Shown: in pieces, positions 8,078 to 17,400 of the stretch
Layout: the number at the start of each line of letters is the position of its first letter
Position numbering within the stretch: the stretch's first letter is position 1
Source of the DNA: Alistipes onderdonkii
GTDB taxonomy: Bacteria > Bacteroidota > Bacteroidia > Bacteroidales > Rikenellaceae
Assembly: GCF_025145285.1 (NCBI RefSeq)
Contig: NZ_CP102251.1
Location: forward strand, 3,162,001 to 3,226,000
DNA length: 64,000 nucleotides
Direction: 5' to 3'
Translations under genes and position numbers: made by a program
Notes under the pieces: generated by a model
What the model was told of the DNA's origin: nothing
The model's database searches: none
The model's input: the letters and a program-made list of their open reading frames with translations, nothing else

Positions 8078-8410
8078 ATGAAGAAACCTATTCTTGTTGT
8101 ATTTGCATTTGCTTTTATTGTATTTATTGGTTCGTTGTTGGTGAAAAGCTACAAATTTGCGGCGACATCGGGTTTGATCGCTGCGAATATAGAGGCTTTG
8201 GCGCAAAACGAATCACTGGATGCCGGGGAAGTCGATAATAATAACTATACGATAAACACGCATACTACCAGAGATATATACAATGAAAACGATTGTTGTT
8301 ACACGATTATCACTACGACGGAAGTCGATTGCCTTCCCGATGGAAAGGCGGATTGTACTCCGGGAACCCGAGTTGATGTCGTTACCGGGCATCGGTTTTC
8401 GCATATTTAG
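8078..8410 (+). CDS. NVEALA-type small secreted peptide
   Basis: The peptide has 110 residues. A hydrophobic N-terminal segment (ILVVFAFAFIVFIGSLLV) is followed by LIAANIEALAQNE, a variant (NIEALA) of the NVEALA motif for which this Bacteroidota family is named. The C-terminal half is Thr-rich with four Cys (NDCCYTI, VDCLPDG, ADCTPGT). The motif position and Cys-bearing tail resemble a leader followed by a mature core, but processing is inference. It sits 14 bp after the propeller gene, forming an obvious two-gene unit. To my knowledge the function of the family is not established. Confidence 0.78.
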   Translation: MKKPILVVFAFAFIVFIGSLLVKSYKFAATSGLIAANIEALAQNESLDAGEVDNNNYTINTHTTRDIYNENDCCYTIITTTEVDCLPDGKADCTPGTRVDVVTGHRFSHI

Positions 8411-8500
8411 GCTGCGGATGTTGTCTTGAACACAATTTATGTTGTGTATCTCCTGAGAATGTTGCCGACCCGAAAGCATCATCGGCCCTGAAATTTCTTA

Positions 8501-10867
8501 TTATAAGCGGTTCTTCTCGTCGGCCGAACCCGCTTCGACCGCCTTGCGTTTGAAGGCTTTGCCCGACTTGAAGTTGTAGGTCACCCCGATCGTGAAGCTG
8601 CGGTCGTTCCACTGCTGTTTGACGTCGACCATGCGCACGAACCCGTCGCCGCGGGCACCGATGTGCTGCGGGCGCTCGATCAGGTTGCGCACCGAGAACG
8701 AGGCGGTGAACTTGTCGCCGAAACGCTTCTTGATTCCGGCGTTCAGGAAATGGAGCGGTTTTACCCAGCAGTTGCCGAAGTCCATGCGGCTCTGGAACCG
8801 GTACGACAGGTCGATGTAGAATTTCGCGGGCAGCGAGAAGGTCGTCGAGCTGTTTACGAAATAGAAGTTGTAATGTTTTTCGGCACTGTGCTCGTCGATG
8901 CGCTGCCCCTGCCGGATGTAGGTGAGGTTGAGGTTCATCGTCCACCATTTGGTGAACTGGAACGGTGCGTTGGCCGTGAGGTAATAGTTTTTCGTCGTGT
9001 CGAAGTTTGTCCACGCCAGGCACAGGCGCGCCGGGTCGTCCGCGTCGGGGCGTATCGTCTGCTGTATCTCGTCGCGCTGGATCGTCATGCCGCCCGTGAG
9101 GGTGTACTTGTGCTTGAGCACCAGCGTCAGGCTGATGTCCTGCTTGTAAGCCGGGTCGAGTTCGGGGTTTCCCGTCTGGTAGGTGTAGTCCGAGATCTGG
9201 AACCGCTGCGGGTTGAGGCTCCAGAAGCGCGGGCGCTCGATCGTGCGGGCATACTGGGCGATGAGCGAGTAGGCCCCGTCTTTGGTCAGGGCATAGGAGA
9301 CGTTCGCGTTGGGGAAGAGGCTGAAGTAGTTCTGCGAGATGTCGTCGCCCTTGCCCCGGGTGTGGGTGTATTCGCCCCTCAGCCCTGCCACGAGGCTCCA
9401 GCGCCCGAGGTTGGCCGAGGCGATGCCGTAGGCCGCCGCGATGTTCTCCGTATAGTTGATCGTGAAACTCTGGTTGTCGTTGCGCACCCACGCGCCGTCC
9501 TTCACGTATTCGTAGAGCGCGTCGTTGTGCATGTCGTTGTAGGTGAACTTGGCGCCTGCGCGCAGCGACCAGCGGGGCGAAAATTTCTTGTCGAGGGCCA
9601 GCGTGGCGGTCGTGATGTCGTAGAGGCTCGACGAGTTGTCGCGGTAGGTCGAGTCGACGACTGACGCGGGGGAGGTTATGCGGCTGAAATTGTCGTTGTC
9701 GGCGTTTGTTGCGCGGCGCGTATAATCGGCCAGCAGTTTGAGTGTCGAGCCGAGCGTGTCGAGTTTGTAGATGTAATTGAACGTCGCCGAGTAGTTGTCT
9801 CGGATGTTGTGTATGCCGTAGCGGCTTTCCGTGCGGGTTACGGCACCCGCGTCCGTGAAGTCGGTATAGGAGTCGTTCGGGCCCTTTTCGTTGTTGCGCC
9901 AGTATTCGAACTCGACGCCGATGCTGTGCTTGGGGTTGATTTCGAATACCGAGCCGATGCTGCCGCCGAAGTTGCGGTCGCGTTCGGCGATTTCCGAATG
10001 GGACGTGAGGTTCGTATTGCCCGTGCTGTAATCGGTGTGTTCGTCCGAGACGGCCGTGTCCCTGCCCAGGTCGGCCCATGCCGAGGCGTAGAGGTCGAGG
10101 CGGCCCGTGTGGATGTTGATGTTGCCGCTCGGCGTATAGAAATGGTGGCGCGCGTTCTGTGTGGTGCGCATCGACAGCGACCCGTCCAACCCGTTCTCGC
10201 GGCGTTTGCGGAGCGTGATCCTGATGATGCCGCCCGATGAATCGGCGTCGTAGTCGGCGCCCGTCGTCGGTACGACCTCGATCTTCTGGATCTCCTCGGC
10301 GCGCAGCGAGCGCAGGTAGGTGAGCAGCTGCTCGGGCTCCATGCGCAGTTCGCGGTCGTTGACATAGACCTTCGAGCCCGACTTGCCGTTTATCGAGATC
10401 TTCTCGTCGTCGATCCAAACGCCCGGTGCGCGTTCCAGCAGCTCGATGCCGTCCTTGCCGATCGCCGCCGGTGCGTTGGCCACGTCGACCACGAAGCGGT
10501 CTGCCTCGCGGCGGATGAGCTGCGCCTTGACCACCACGCCTTCGATCCGGGTCGTCGAGCTTTTCATCACGATCTCGCCCAGGTCGTTGTTCTCCTCGAC
10601 CCGCACCTGCCGCACGACGGGGTCGAACCCGAGGTATTGTACCGACAGGGTATACTCGCCCGAAGGCACTTTCAGCACGAAGCGGCCCGTGTCGTCGGTG
10701 GCCATGCCCGCCACCTGGTCGCTGCCTTTCAGCAGCACGACCGTAGCGTACTCCACGGCCTGTCCCTGTTCGTCCACCACGCGGCCCTCGGCCGGATAGA
10801 TGCGGGCTGCGAATGCGTTTGCGGCGGCCAGCGCCAGTATTACGATGAGGAAGATAAGTTTTTTCAT
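8501..10867 (-). CDS. Outer membrane TonB-dependent receptor-like beta-barrel protein
   Basis: The protein is about 788 residues from the ATG at 10867, chosen because a clean signal peptide starts there (MKKLIFLIVILALAAANAFA). A carboxypeptidase-regulatory-like beta-sandwich follows (about residues 22-105: GRVVDEQGQAVEYATVVLLKG). Then comes a plug domain (LLERAPGVWIDDEKISINGK, and ADYDADSSGGIIRITLRK). The rest is a 22-strand-type barrel of the outer-membrane beta-barrel family 3 class, ending in a Lys/Arg-rich tail instead of a terminal Phe. The ligand is unknown. Its 3' end is duplicated at 6333-6477. Its promoter is at 10915-10923. Confidence 0.88.
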   Translation of the reverse strand: MKKLIFLIVILALAAANAFAARIYPAEGRVVDEQGQAVEYATVVLLKGSDQVAGMATDDTGRFVLKVPSGEYTLSVQYLGFDPVVRQVRVEENNDLGEIVMKSSTTRIEGVVVKAQLIRREADRFVVDVANAPAAIGKDGIELLERAPGVWIDDEKISINGKSGSKVYVNDRELRMEPEQLLTYLRSLRAEEIQKIEVVPTTGADYDADSSGGIIRITLRKRRENGLDGSLSMRTTQNARHHFYTPSGNINIHTGRLDLYASAWADLGRDTAVSDEHTDYSTGNTNLTSHSEIAERDRNFGGSIGSVFEINPKHSIGVEFEYWRNNEKGPNDSYTDFTDAGAVTRTESRYGIHNIRDNYSATFNYIYKLDTLGSTLKLLADYTRRATNADNDNFSRITSPASVVDSTYRDNSSSLYDITTATLALDKKFSPRWSLRAGAKFTYNDMHNDALYEYVKDGAWVRNDNQSFTINYTENIAAAYGIASANLGRWSLVAGLRGEYTHTRGKGDDISQNYFSLFPNANVSYALTKDGAYSLIAQYARTIERPRFWSLNPQRFQISDYTYQTGNPELDPAYKQDISLTLVLKHKYTLTGGMTIQRDEIQQTIRPDADDPARLCLAWTNFDTTKNYYLTANAPFQFTKWWTMNLNLTYIRQGQRIDEHSAEKHYNFYFVNSSTTFSLPAKFYIDLSYRFQSRMDFGNCWVKPLHFLNAGIKKRFGDKFTASFSVRNLIERPQHIGARGDGFVRMVDVKQQWNDRSFTIGVTYNFKSGKAFKRKAVEAGSADEKNRL
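8507..8651. repeat. 145-bp perfect direct repeat, right copy
   Basis: The same sequence as 6333-6477. It forms the codons just before the final Leu and stop of the TonB-dependent receptor gene (minus strand) and leaves that gene intact. Confidence 0.95.
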
Positions 10868-10914
10868 ACTATTCTGTTGTTGTTTGTAATCTGCACTGCA
10901 TTTTAGTTGACGGG

Positions 10915-10923
10915 GCAAAGATA
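10915..10923 (-). promoter_or_regulatory. -7 box of the TonB-dependent receptor gene
   Basis: Minus-strand TATCTTTGC is an exact match. A TTG lies about 21 bp upstream on the same strand (in CATTGCAAAG). The leader to the ATG at 10867 is about 40 nt. Confidence 0.65.
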
Positions 10924-11012
10924 TGTAAAAATATTTATACTTTGCAATGCATAGTACTAAATTTTACGAAAAAATTATCCTTTACCGGGGGAGGGGCGGC
11001 CGTTCATGCATG

Positions 11013-11171
11013 AAAAAACGCGGACTCCCCTCTGTCGGTAGATGGGTACGACCAAGCACCCGAAGCCAAACAGGTAGAGCCCGCGCGTGACGCGGGAGTA
11101 CTACTGTTTTCTTGGCTTCGTTAAAATTGGTCGTTTTATCTACCCAAAAACAATAGCTTTCGCTAATATGT
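11013..11171 (-). ncRNA. Structured non-coding RNA, rod-like, possibly 6S-like
   Basis: On the minus strand a strong promoter (-7 at 11177-11185) is followed by about 160 nt that fold into one long irregular hairpin and end in a run of six T (11018-11013). Paired arms from outside in are GGTAGAT/ATCTACC, ACGACCAA/TTGGTCGT, CGAAGCCAA/TTGGCTTCG, ACAG/CTGT and a CCCGCG/CGCGGG tip. A small TAGC-GAAA-GCTA hairpin sits near the 5' end. There is no open reading frame of note. A long imperfect rod with internal bulges is the hallmark of 6S RNA, but I cannot confirm the family. Confidence 0.6.
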
Positions 11172-11176
11172 ATGGC

Positions 11177-11208
11177 GCAAAGTTATAAAAAAGGCAGGAA
11201 ATTCAAAA
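11177..11208 (-). promoter_or_regulatory. Promoter of the structured RNA
   Basis: The minus-strand -7 box TAACTTTGC (11185-11177) is exact, and a TTTTG -33 element (11208-11204) lies about 18 bp upstream. It is one of the best promoters in the window and points away from plsC, into the RNA. Confidence 0.7.
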
Positions 11209-11229
11209 CGGAATCTCCCGCTTTGCTGT

Positions 11230-11640
11230 CTATCACCCGCGGCGGCCGGCCGGCTGCCGCGCCCCGCCCCCTCCCGTCAGCATTCCGCCTTTATGCCCCC
11301 GCCACTATCCCCGCCTCTGTGCCGCCGTCGGTATCCGCTCTCTGTGCCGTAGCCCGCACACCTCTCTGTGCCGTTGCTCGCACACCTCTCTGTGCTTCTG
11401 CCAGCATCCCCACCTCTGTTTTGCCGTCGGCATCCGTTTCCCGCACCTCCGCTCTCATCCCCCCTCTGTGTTGCCGTCGGAAATTGCTCTCTGTGCCGCC
11501 GCCCGTACACCTCTCTGCGCCTTTGCCAGCATCCCCGCCTCTGTGCCGCCGTCGGCATCCGCTCTCCGCACCTCAGCCCCCATCCCCGCTTCTGTGCCGC
11601 CGTCTGCCTTCCTCCTCTGGATAGTCGTTGGCGTACGCTT
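11230..11640. repeat. Degenerate pyrimidine-rich short repeats, no gene
   Basis: The stretch repeats words such as CTCTGTGCCG, GTCGGCATCCGC and CGCACACCTCTC with irregular spacing on the plus strand. Frames are open on both strands only because of composition; none has a credible protein pattern. Confidence 0.7.
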
Positions 11641-11746
11641 TCTGCGCCGCGGAAAGCGGGGGAGGGCTGTCCCCGATAAAATAGGTGTCGTCGAAATTTT
11701 GTTGAAAAATCGTGCGCCGCGAGGCTGGAATCCCGCGAATAATTCC

Positions 11747-11755
11747 TAAATTTGC
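11747..11755 (+). promoter_or_regulatory. -7 box of the plsC-parE-parC-aroK operon
   Basis: TAAATTTGC matches TAnnTTTGY exactly. The leader to the plsC ATG at 11884 would be about 120 nt. Confidence 0.55.
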
Positions 11756-11883
11756 AGATTGAATTATTATGGCTCATTGTCCCCCGATGTGATTCCGAAC
11801 GCTCCGCCATGCCGTTTCCGACGCGATCCGGCAGCAGGGCAGGCACGGCGGGGCGGGAATGCCCGGCAAAAAATGCTGAAACT

Positions 11884-12612
11884 ATGATAAGCGCGGTTTA
11901 TTATATCTTCCTGGTGCTGCTGTGCACCTTCTTCATGATCCTGTCGGCCCTGGCGCTGGTCGTGTGCTATCCCTTCGACAAGGGCCGCCGCGTGGTGCAC
12001 GAGCTGTCACGCATCCTGGTGCGCACCTTCTTCGCCATTCCGCCCCGCTGGCGGCAGCGTGTGGAGGGGCTCGAACATGTCGACCGGAAGAAAAGCTACG
12101 TCATCGTGCTGAACCACAATACGGTGATCGACATCCCGACGCTCTATTACATCCCGCTCAATTTCCGCTGGGTCTCCAAGCGTGAGGTCTTCAAGACGCC
12201 TTTCTTCGGGCAGTACCTTATCCTCCACGGCGACATCTGCATCAACCGCGGCCGCGCCTCCGAGGCGCTGGAGCAGATGGTGCGCGACGGCAAGCTGTGG
12301 ATCTCACGCGGCGCTTCGGTCGCCGTCTTCCCCGAGGGTACGCGTTCGAAGGACGGCGAGATACACCGCTTCAAGGCGGGCGCCTTCACGCTGGCCCGGG
12401 AGGCGGGCGTGGAGATACTCCCCGTGGTGCTGGACGGCACCAAGACGCTTATCCGCAATAACGCGATGTTCAACTGGGGCAACCGCATCACCATCCGCGT
12501 GCTGCCCCCCGTACCGGCCGGGAAGGTCGTCTCGACCGAGACGCACGTGCTGATGGAGGAGGTGCACGACGCCATGAGCGCGGCCCTTGCCCAGATCCGA
12601 AACCGAAAATAG
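11884..12612 (+). CDS. plsC: 1-acyl-sn-glycerol-3-phosphate acyltransferase
   Basis: The protein is about 242 residues from ATG 11884, where a membrane helix begins (MISAVYYIFLVLLCTFFMIL); the frame is open further upstream but without family features. It carries acyltransferase block I (NHNTVID, the HX4D catalytic pair, near residue 80), the acceptor-binding region with NRGRASEAL, and FPEGTRSKDG (block III). The enzyme makes phosphatidic acid from lysophosphatidic acid at the inner membrane. parE starts 3 bases after its stop, so the two are cotranscribed. Related acyltransferases with other acceptors cannot be excluded. Confidence 0.9.
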   Translation: MISAVYYIFLVLLCTFFMILSALALVVCYPFDKGRRVVHELSRILVRTFFAIPPRWRQRVEGLEHVDRKKSYVIVLNHNTVIDIPTLYYIPLNFRWVSKREVFKTPFFGQYLILHGDICINRGRASEALEQMVRDGKLWISRGASVAVFPEGTRSKDGEIHRFKAGAFTLAREAGVEILPVVLDGTKTLIRNNAMFNWGNRITIRVLPPVPAGKVVSTETHVLMEEVHDAMSAALAQIRNRK

Positions 12613-12615
12613 ACT

Positions 12616-14490
12616 ATGGCAGATTTACTCAATACCAATCCTAACGACAGCTACGGCGACGACGCCATCGTTACGCTTTCGCCGCGGGAGCATATCCGTC
12701 TGCGCCCCGGCATGTATATCGGCAAGCTGGGCGACGGCACCCAGGCCGACGACGGCATTTACGTCCTCATCAAGGAGGTCGTGGACAATTCGGTCGACGA
12801 ATTCATCATGGGGGCCGGCCGCCAGATCGACATTTCGATCGAGGACAAGGTGGTGTCGGTGCGCGACTACGGCCGCGGCATCCCCCTCAAATCGCTCGCG
12901 GCGGCCGTCAGCGAGATGAACACCGGCGGTAAGTACGGCGGCTCGGCCTTCAAGAAGACCGTCGGCCTGAACGGCGTCGGCGTCAAGGCCGTCAACATGC
13001 TTTCCGGCGAGTTCACGGCCCGTTCGGTACGCGACGGCGAGGCCCGCACGGTGACCTTCGCCAAGGGGCTCGAGGTGAGCGACAGGTGGGAGAGCGGCGT
13101 GCGCGAGAAAAACGGCACCTTCATCTCGTTCCGCGTCGACGAGGAGGTCTTCGGCGAGTATGCCTACAACCTCGAATACGTCGAGCAGATGGTGCGCAAC
13201 TATACGTACCTGAACCTGGGGCTGACGTTCAATTTCAACGGCAACAGCTACGTTTCGAAAAACGGCCTGCTGGATCTGCTCAACGAAAACATGACCGAAG
13301 AGCCGCTCTATGCGCCGATCCACCTTTCGGGCGATGACATCGAGGTGGCCATCGCCCACGGCACGGGCTACGGCGAGAGCTATTTCTCGTTCGTCAACGG
13401 CCAGTACACCTCGCAGGGCGGTACGCACCAGGCGGCTTTCCGCGAGGCCATCGCCAAGACCGTCAAGGAGTTTTACCACAAGGACTACGATCCTTCGGAC
13501 ATCCGCACGTCGATCATCGCCGCCATTTCGGTCAAGGTCACCGACCCGGTCTTCGAATCGCAGACCAAGATCAAACTCGGCTCCAAGGAGATCGAGCCGG
13601 GCGTGTCGATGCGCAATTTCGTCGTCGATTTCCTGGGCAAGCACCTCGACGACTACCTGCACAAGCATTCCGAGACGGCGCAGGTGCTCCAGCGGAAGAT
13701 CGTCGAGAACGAGAAGGAGCGCAAGGCCATTTCGGGCATCCAGAAGAAGGCGCGCGAGACGGCCAAGAAGGTTTCGCTCAACAACAAGAAACTGCGCGAC
13801 TGCAAGATACACCGCACCGACAAGCACGAGCTGGCCGAACAGTCGATGATTTTCATCACCGAGGGCAACTCGGCCTCGGGTTCGATCACCAAGAGCCGCG
13901 ACGTGCGCACGCAGGCTGTCTTTTCGCTGCGCGGCAAGCCGCTCAACTGCTACGGGCTGACCAAAAAGGTGGTCTACGAGAACGAGGAATTCAACCTCTT
14001 GCAGGCTGCGCTCAACATCGAGGAGGAGATGGACAACCTGCGCTATAACAAGGTGATCATCGCCACCGATGCCGATGTCGACGGCATGCACATCCGCCTT
14101 TTGATGATGACCTTCTTCCTGCAGTTCTTCCCCGACGTGATCCGCCAGGGGCACCTGTTCGTGCTGCAAACCCCCCTGTTCCGCGTCCGCAACAAGAAGG
14201 AGACGTTTTACTGCTACTCCGAGGAGGAGCGGCAAAAGGCCGTCGGACGCTGCGGCGCCAATGCCGAGATCACGCGCTTCAAGGGCCTCGGCGAGATTTC
14301 GCCCGACGAGTTCCGCGAATTCATCGGCGAGAACATCCGCCTGGACAAGGTTCGCATCACCAAGGACGACCCGATCCACGACCTGCTGGAGTTCTACATG
14401 GGCAAGAACACCTACGAACGGCAGGGCTTCATCATCGACAACCTGCGCATCGAGGAGGACATCGTCGAGCAGGATCTCGCAATCAACTAA
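12616..14490 (+). CDS. parE: DNA topoisomerase IV subunit B
   Basis: The protein has 624 residues, typical for a ParE without the GyrB insert. The GHKL ATPase has the N-box ELVDNSVDEF-like region (KEVVDNSVDEF), DYGRGIPL and the GLNGVGVKAVN lid. A transducer domain follows. The TOPRIM domain has EGNSASGSI in place of the common EGDSAGGSA, then SLRGKPLN and the metal-binding DADVDGMH, and ends with RFKGLGEI. With ParC it forms the A2B2 enzyme that decatenates daughter chromosomes. parC begins 5 bases after the stop. Confidence 0.95.
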   Translation: MADLLNTNPNDSYGDDAIVTLSPREHIRLRPGMYIGKLGDGTQADDGIYVLIKEVVDNSVDEFIMGAGRQIDISIEDKVVSVRDYGRGIPLKSLAAAVSEMNTGGKYGGSAFKKTVGLNGVGVKAVNMLSGEFTARSVRDGEARTVTFAKGLEVSDRWESGVREKNGTFISFRVDEEVFGEYAYNLEYVEQMVRNYTYLNLGLTFNFNGNSYVSKNGLLDLLNENMTEEPLYAPIHLSGDDIEVAIAHGTGYGESYFSFVNGQYTSQGGTHQAAFREAIAKTVKEFYHKDYDPSDIRTSIIAAISVKVTDPVFESQTKIKLGSKEIEPGVSMRNFVVDFLGKHLDDYLHKHSETAQVLQRKIVENEKERKAISGIQKKARETAKKVSLNNKKLRDCKIHRTDKHELAEQSMIFITEGNSASGSITKSRDVRTQAVFSLRGKPLNCYGLTKKVVYENEEFNLLQAALNIEEEMDNLRYNKVIIATDADVDGMHIRLLMMTFFLQFFPDVIRQGHLFVLQTPLFRVRNKKETFYCYSEEERQKAVGRCGANAEITRFKGLGEISPDEFREFIGENIRLDKVRITKDDPIHDLLEFYMGKNTYERQGFIIDNLRIEEDIVEQDLAIN

Positions 14491-14495
14491 GCAAT

Positions 14496-17400
14496 ATGGC
14501 AGAAGAAAAAGATACCATCGGGCGGGACGAGCCGCTCAACGAAGAGGCCCCGACCCCTCAGACCGCCGGCGATGCGGCCGACGCGGCCCCTGCGGCCGAC
14601 GCCCCGGCCAGGGCGGGCAAGTTCGACCGCCTGACGCAGGACGAAGGGGGCGTGCGCAAACTGACGGGCATGTATAAGAACTGGTTCCTGGACTACGCTT
14701 CGTACGTGATCCTCGAACGCGCCGTACCCCATGTCGAGGACGGCCTCAAACCCGTGCAACGGCGCATCCTGCACGCCATGAAGGTCGTCGACGACGGACG
14801 CTACAACAAGGTGGCCAACATCGTGGGACAGACCATGCAGTACCACCCGCACGGCGATGCGTCGATCAAGGACGCACTGGTGCAGCTGGGGCAGAAAGAC
14901 CTGCTGATCGACTGCCAGGGTAACTGGGGCAATATCCTCACGGGCGACGAGGCCGCCGCGGGGCGTTACATCGAGGCGCGCCTGTCGAAGTTCGCCTCCG
15001 AAGTGGTCTTCAACAAGAAAACCACCGAGTGGATGCTGTCCTACGACGGCCGCAAGGAGGAACCCGTCACGCTGCCGATCAAGTTCCCGCTACTGCTGGC
15101 GCAGGGCTCCGACGGCATCGCCGTGGGTCTGGCGTCGAAGATCCTGCCCCACAACTTCGTGGAGCTCATCAATGCCTGCATCGCACACCTCGAAGGGCGC
15201 GAATTCCAGCTTTACCCCGACTTCCCGACGGGCGGCATGGCCGACGTGAGCCGCTATAACGACGGCCTGCGGGGCGGGGCGGTGAAGGTGCGTGCCAAGA
15301 TTTCGAAGATCGACAAACGCACGCTCGCCATCACCGAAATCCCCTATACCACGACCACCGAGTCGATCAAGGATTCGATCATCAAGGCCAACGACAAGGG
15401 CAAGATCAAAATCAGGAAGGTCGATGACAATACGGCCGACAAGGTCGAAATCATCATCCAGGTTTCGCCCGACGAGTCGAGCGACAAAACCATCGACGCC
15501 CTCTACGCCTTCACCGACTGCGAGGTTTCGATCGCCCCCAACGCCTGCGTCATCTGGGAGGAGAAACCCCATTTCCTGGGTGTGAGCGAGATCCTGCGCC
15601 GCTCGGCCGAGCATACCAAGTGGCTGCTGGGGCGCGAGCTGGAGATCCGGCTCGGCGAACTGAACGAAGCCTGGCATGCCGCGTCGCTCGAACGCATTTT
15701 CATCGAGAACAAGCTCTACCAGCTCATCGAGGGCTGCAAGAGCCGCGAAGAGGCCTACGCCGCCGTGGACAAGGGGCTGGAGCCGTTCAAGAAACGGCTG
15801 CGCCGCGAGGTCACGCTCTCCGACGTGCAGCGCCTGACGGAACTGAAGTTCATCCGCATCTCGCGTTACGACAGCGACAAGGCCGACAACGAGATCCGTC
15901 AGATCGAGGAGGACATCAAGGCCACGCAGTACGACCTCGACCATCTCACCGAGTACGCCGTGGCCTACTACGAGCGTATCCGCGACAAGTACGGCAAGGG
16001 CAAGGAGCGCCGCACCGAGCTGCGTGAGTTCGACAACATCGAGGCCACGAAGGTCGCCGTGACCAATGCCAAGCTCTACGTCGACCGCGCCGAGGGCTTC
16101 TTCGGCATCGGCAAGTCGATGAAGGACGCCGAATTCGTATGCGACTGCTCGGATATCGACGACGTGATCGTCTTCACGAAGGACGGCCGCTACGTCATCA
16201 CCAAGGTGAGCGACAAGGCCTTCTTCGAGAAGGGCATCTACTACATCGGGGTCTTCAAGCGCAACGACGAGCGCACGATCTACAACGTGCTGTACCGCGA
16301 CGGCAAGAACGGCCCGATCATGATGAAGCGCTGCGCCATCAAGGCCATCACGCGCGACAAGGAGTACGACATCACCAAGGGCACGCCCAAGAGCGAGATA
16401 CTCTATATGTCTGTCAATCCGAACGGTGAGGCCGAGGTGCTGAAGGTTTACTTCAAGCCCCGTCCGCGCCTGAAAAAGGTGATCGTCGACCTCGATTTCT
16501 CGACCCTCTCCATCAAGGGGCGCCAGAGCCAGGGCAACCTCTTCTCGCGCTACGGCATCCACAAGATCGTCCTCAAGGAGCGCGGCACCTCGACGCTCGG
16601 CGGCCAGAACGTCTGGTTCGACGAGGATGTCCGCCGCCTGAACGCCGACGGCCGCGGCAAGCTGCTGGGCGAGTTCAAGGGCGACGACCGGATCATCGTC
16701 TGGACGTCGAAGAACCAGTACTATATCACGGGTTACGACCTCGGGCAGCATTTCCCCGACGAGACCGTGCGCGTGAGCCGCTATGAGCCCGACCGCGTTT
16801 ACAGCGTCTGCTACTACGACCGCTCGCAGCAGTTCTATTACATGAAGCGCTTTACGGCCGAGATGAGCGACAAGATGCAGTTCTTCCTCGACGAGGACGG
16901 ACAGGCCGACCTGGTCGCCGTGACGGAACGCACGGGCGCCAAACTCGAAATCACCTACAAGGGGGCGCATGCGTCGCGTCCCGCGGACGAGGTCGACGTC
17001 GACGAATTCGTCGGCGTCAAGAGCCACCGCGCCAAGGGCAAGCGCCTGACGACCTACGAGGTCGCTACGCTGCGCTTCATCGAACCCGAACTGCCGCCCG
17101 AACCCGAACCCGAACCTTCGGACGACGACGGCGGCGACGATGGTTCCGACGATACGCCCTCCGGCGGCAGCGGTGCGTCGGGCGGTGCGAAAGCCGGTTC
17201 CGGTAACGGTGCGTCGGGCGGTGCGGATAACCGTGCGTTCGACGGTTCGAACGGCGATGCGGCTGATCGCGGCACTATCGACGCCGCGGCCCTTTCCGGC
17301 GGGGATTCGGCTTCTTCCGCCGCTTCTTCCATCCCAGATCGCTCTGCTTCTGCTCCGGCTTCTGCCGCCGCGGAAAATCCCGCAACCCCGGGCGCTGCTG

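Noticed and set aside
8382..10418. 678-codon minus-strand frame in another phase of the receptor gene
   Set aside because: The receptor frame has signal peptide, plug and barrel features; this one has only biased composition.
11172..11624. 150-codon Pro/Ser/Ala-rich frame
   Set aside because: It is made of the degenerate intergenic repeats and starts within the RNA promoter.
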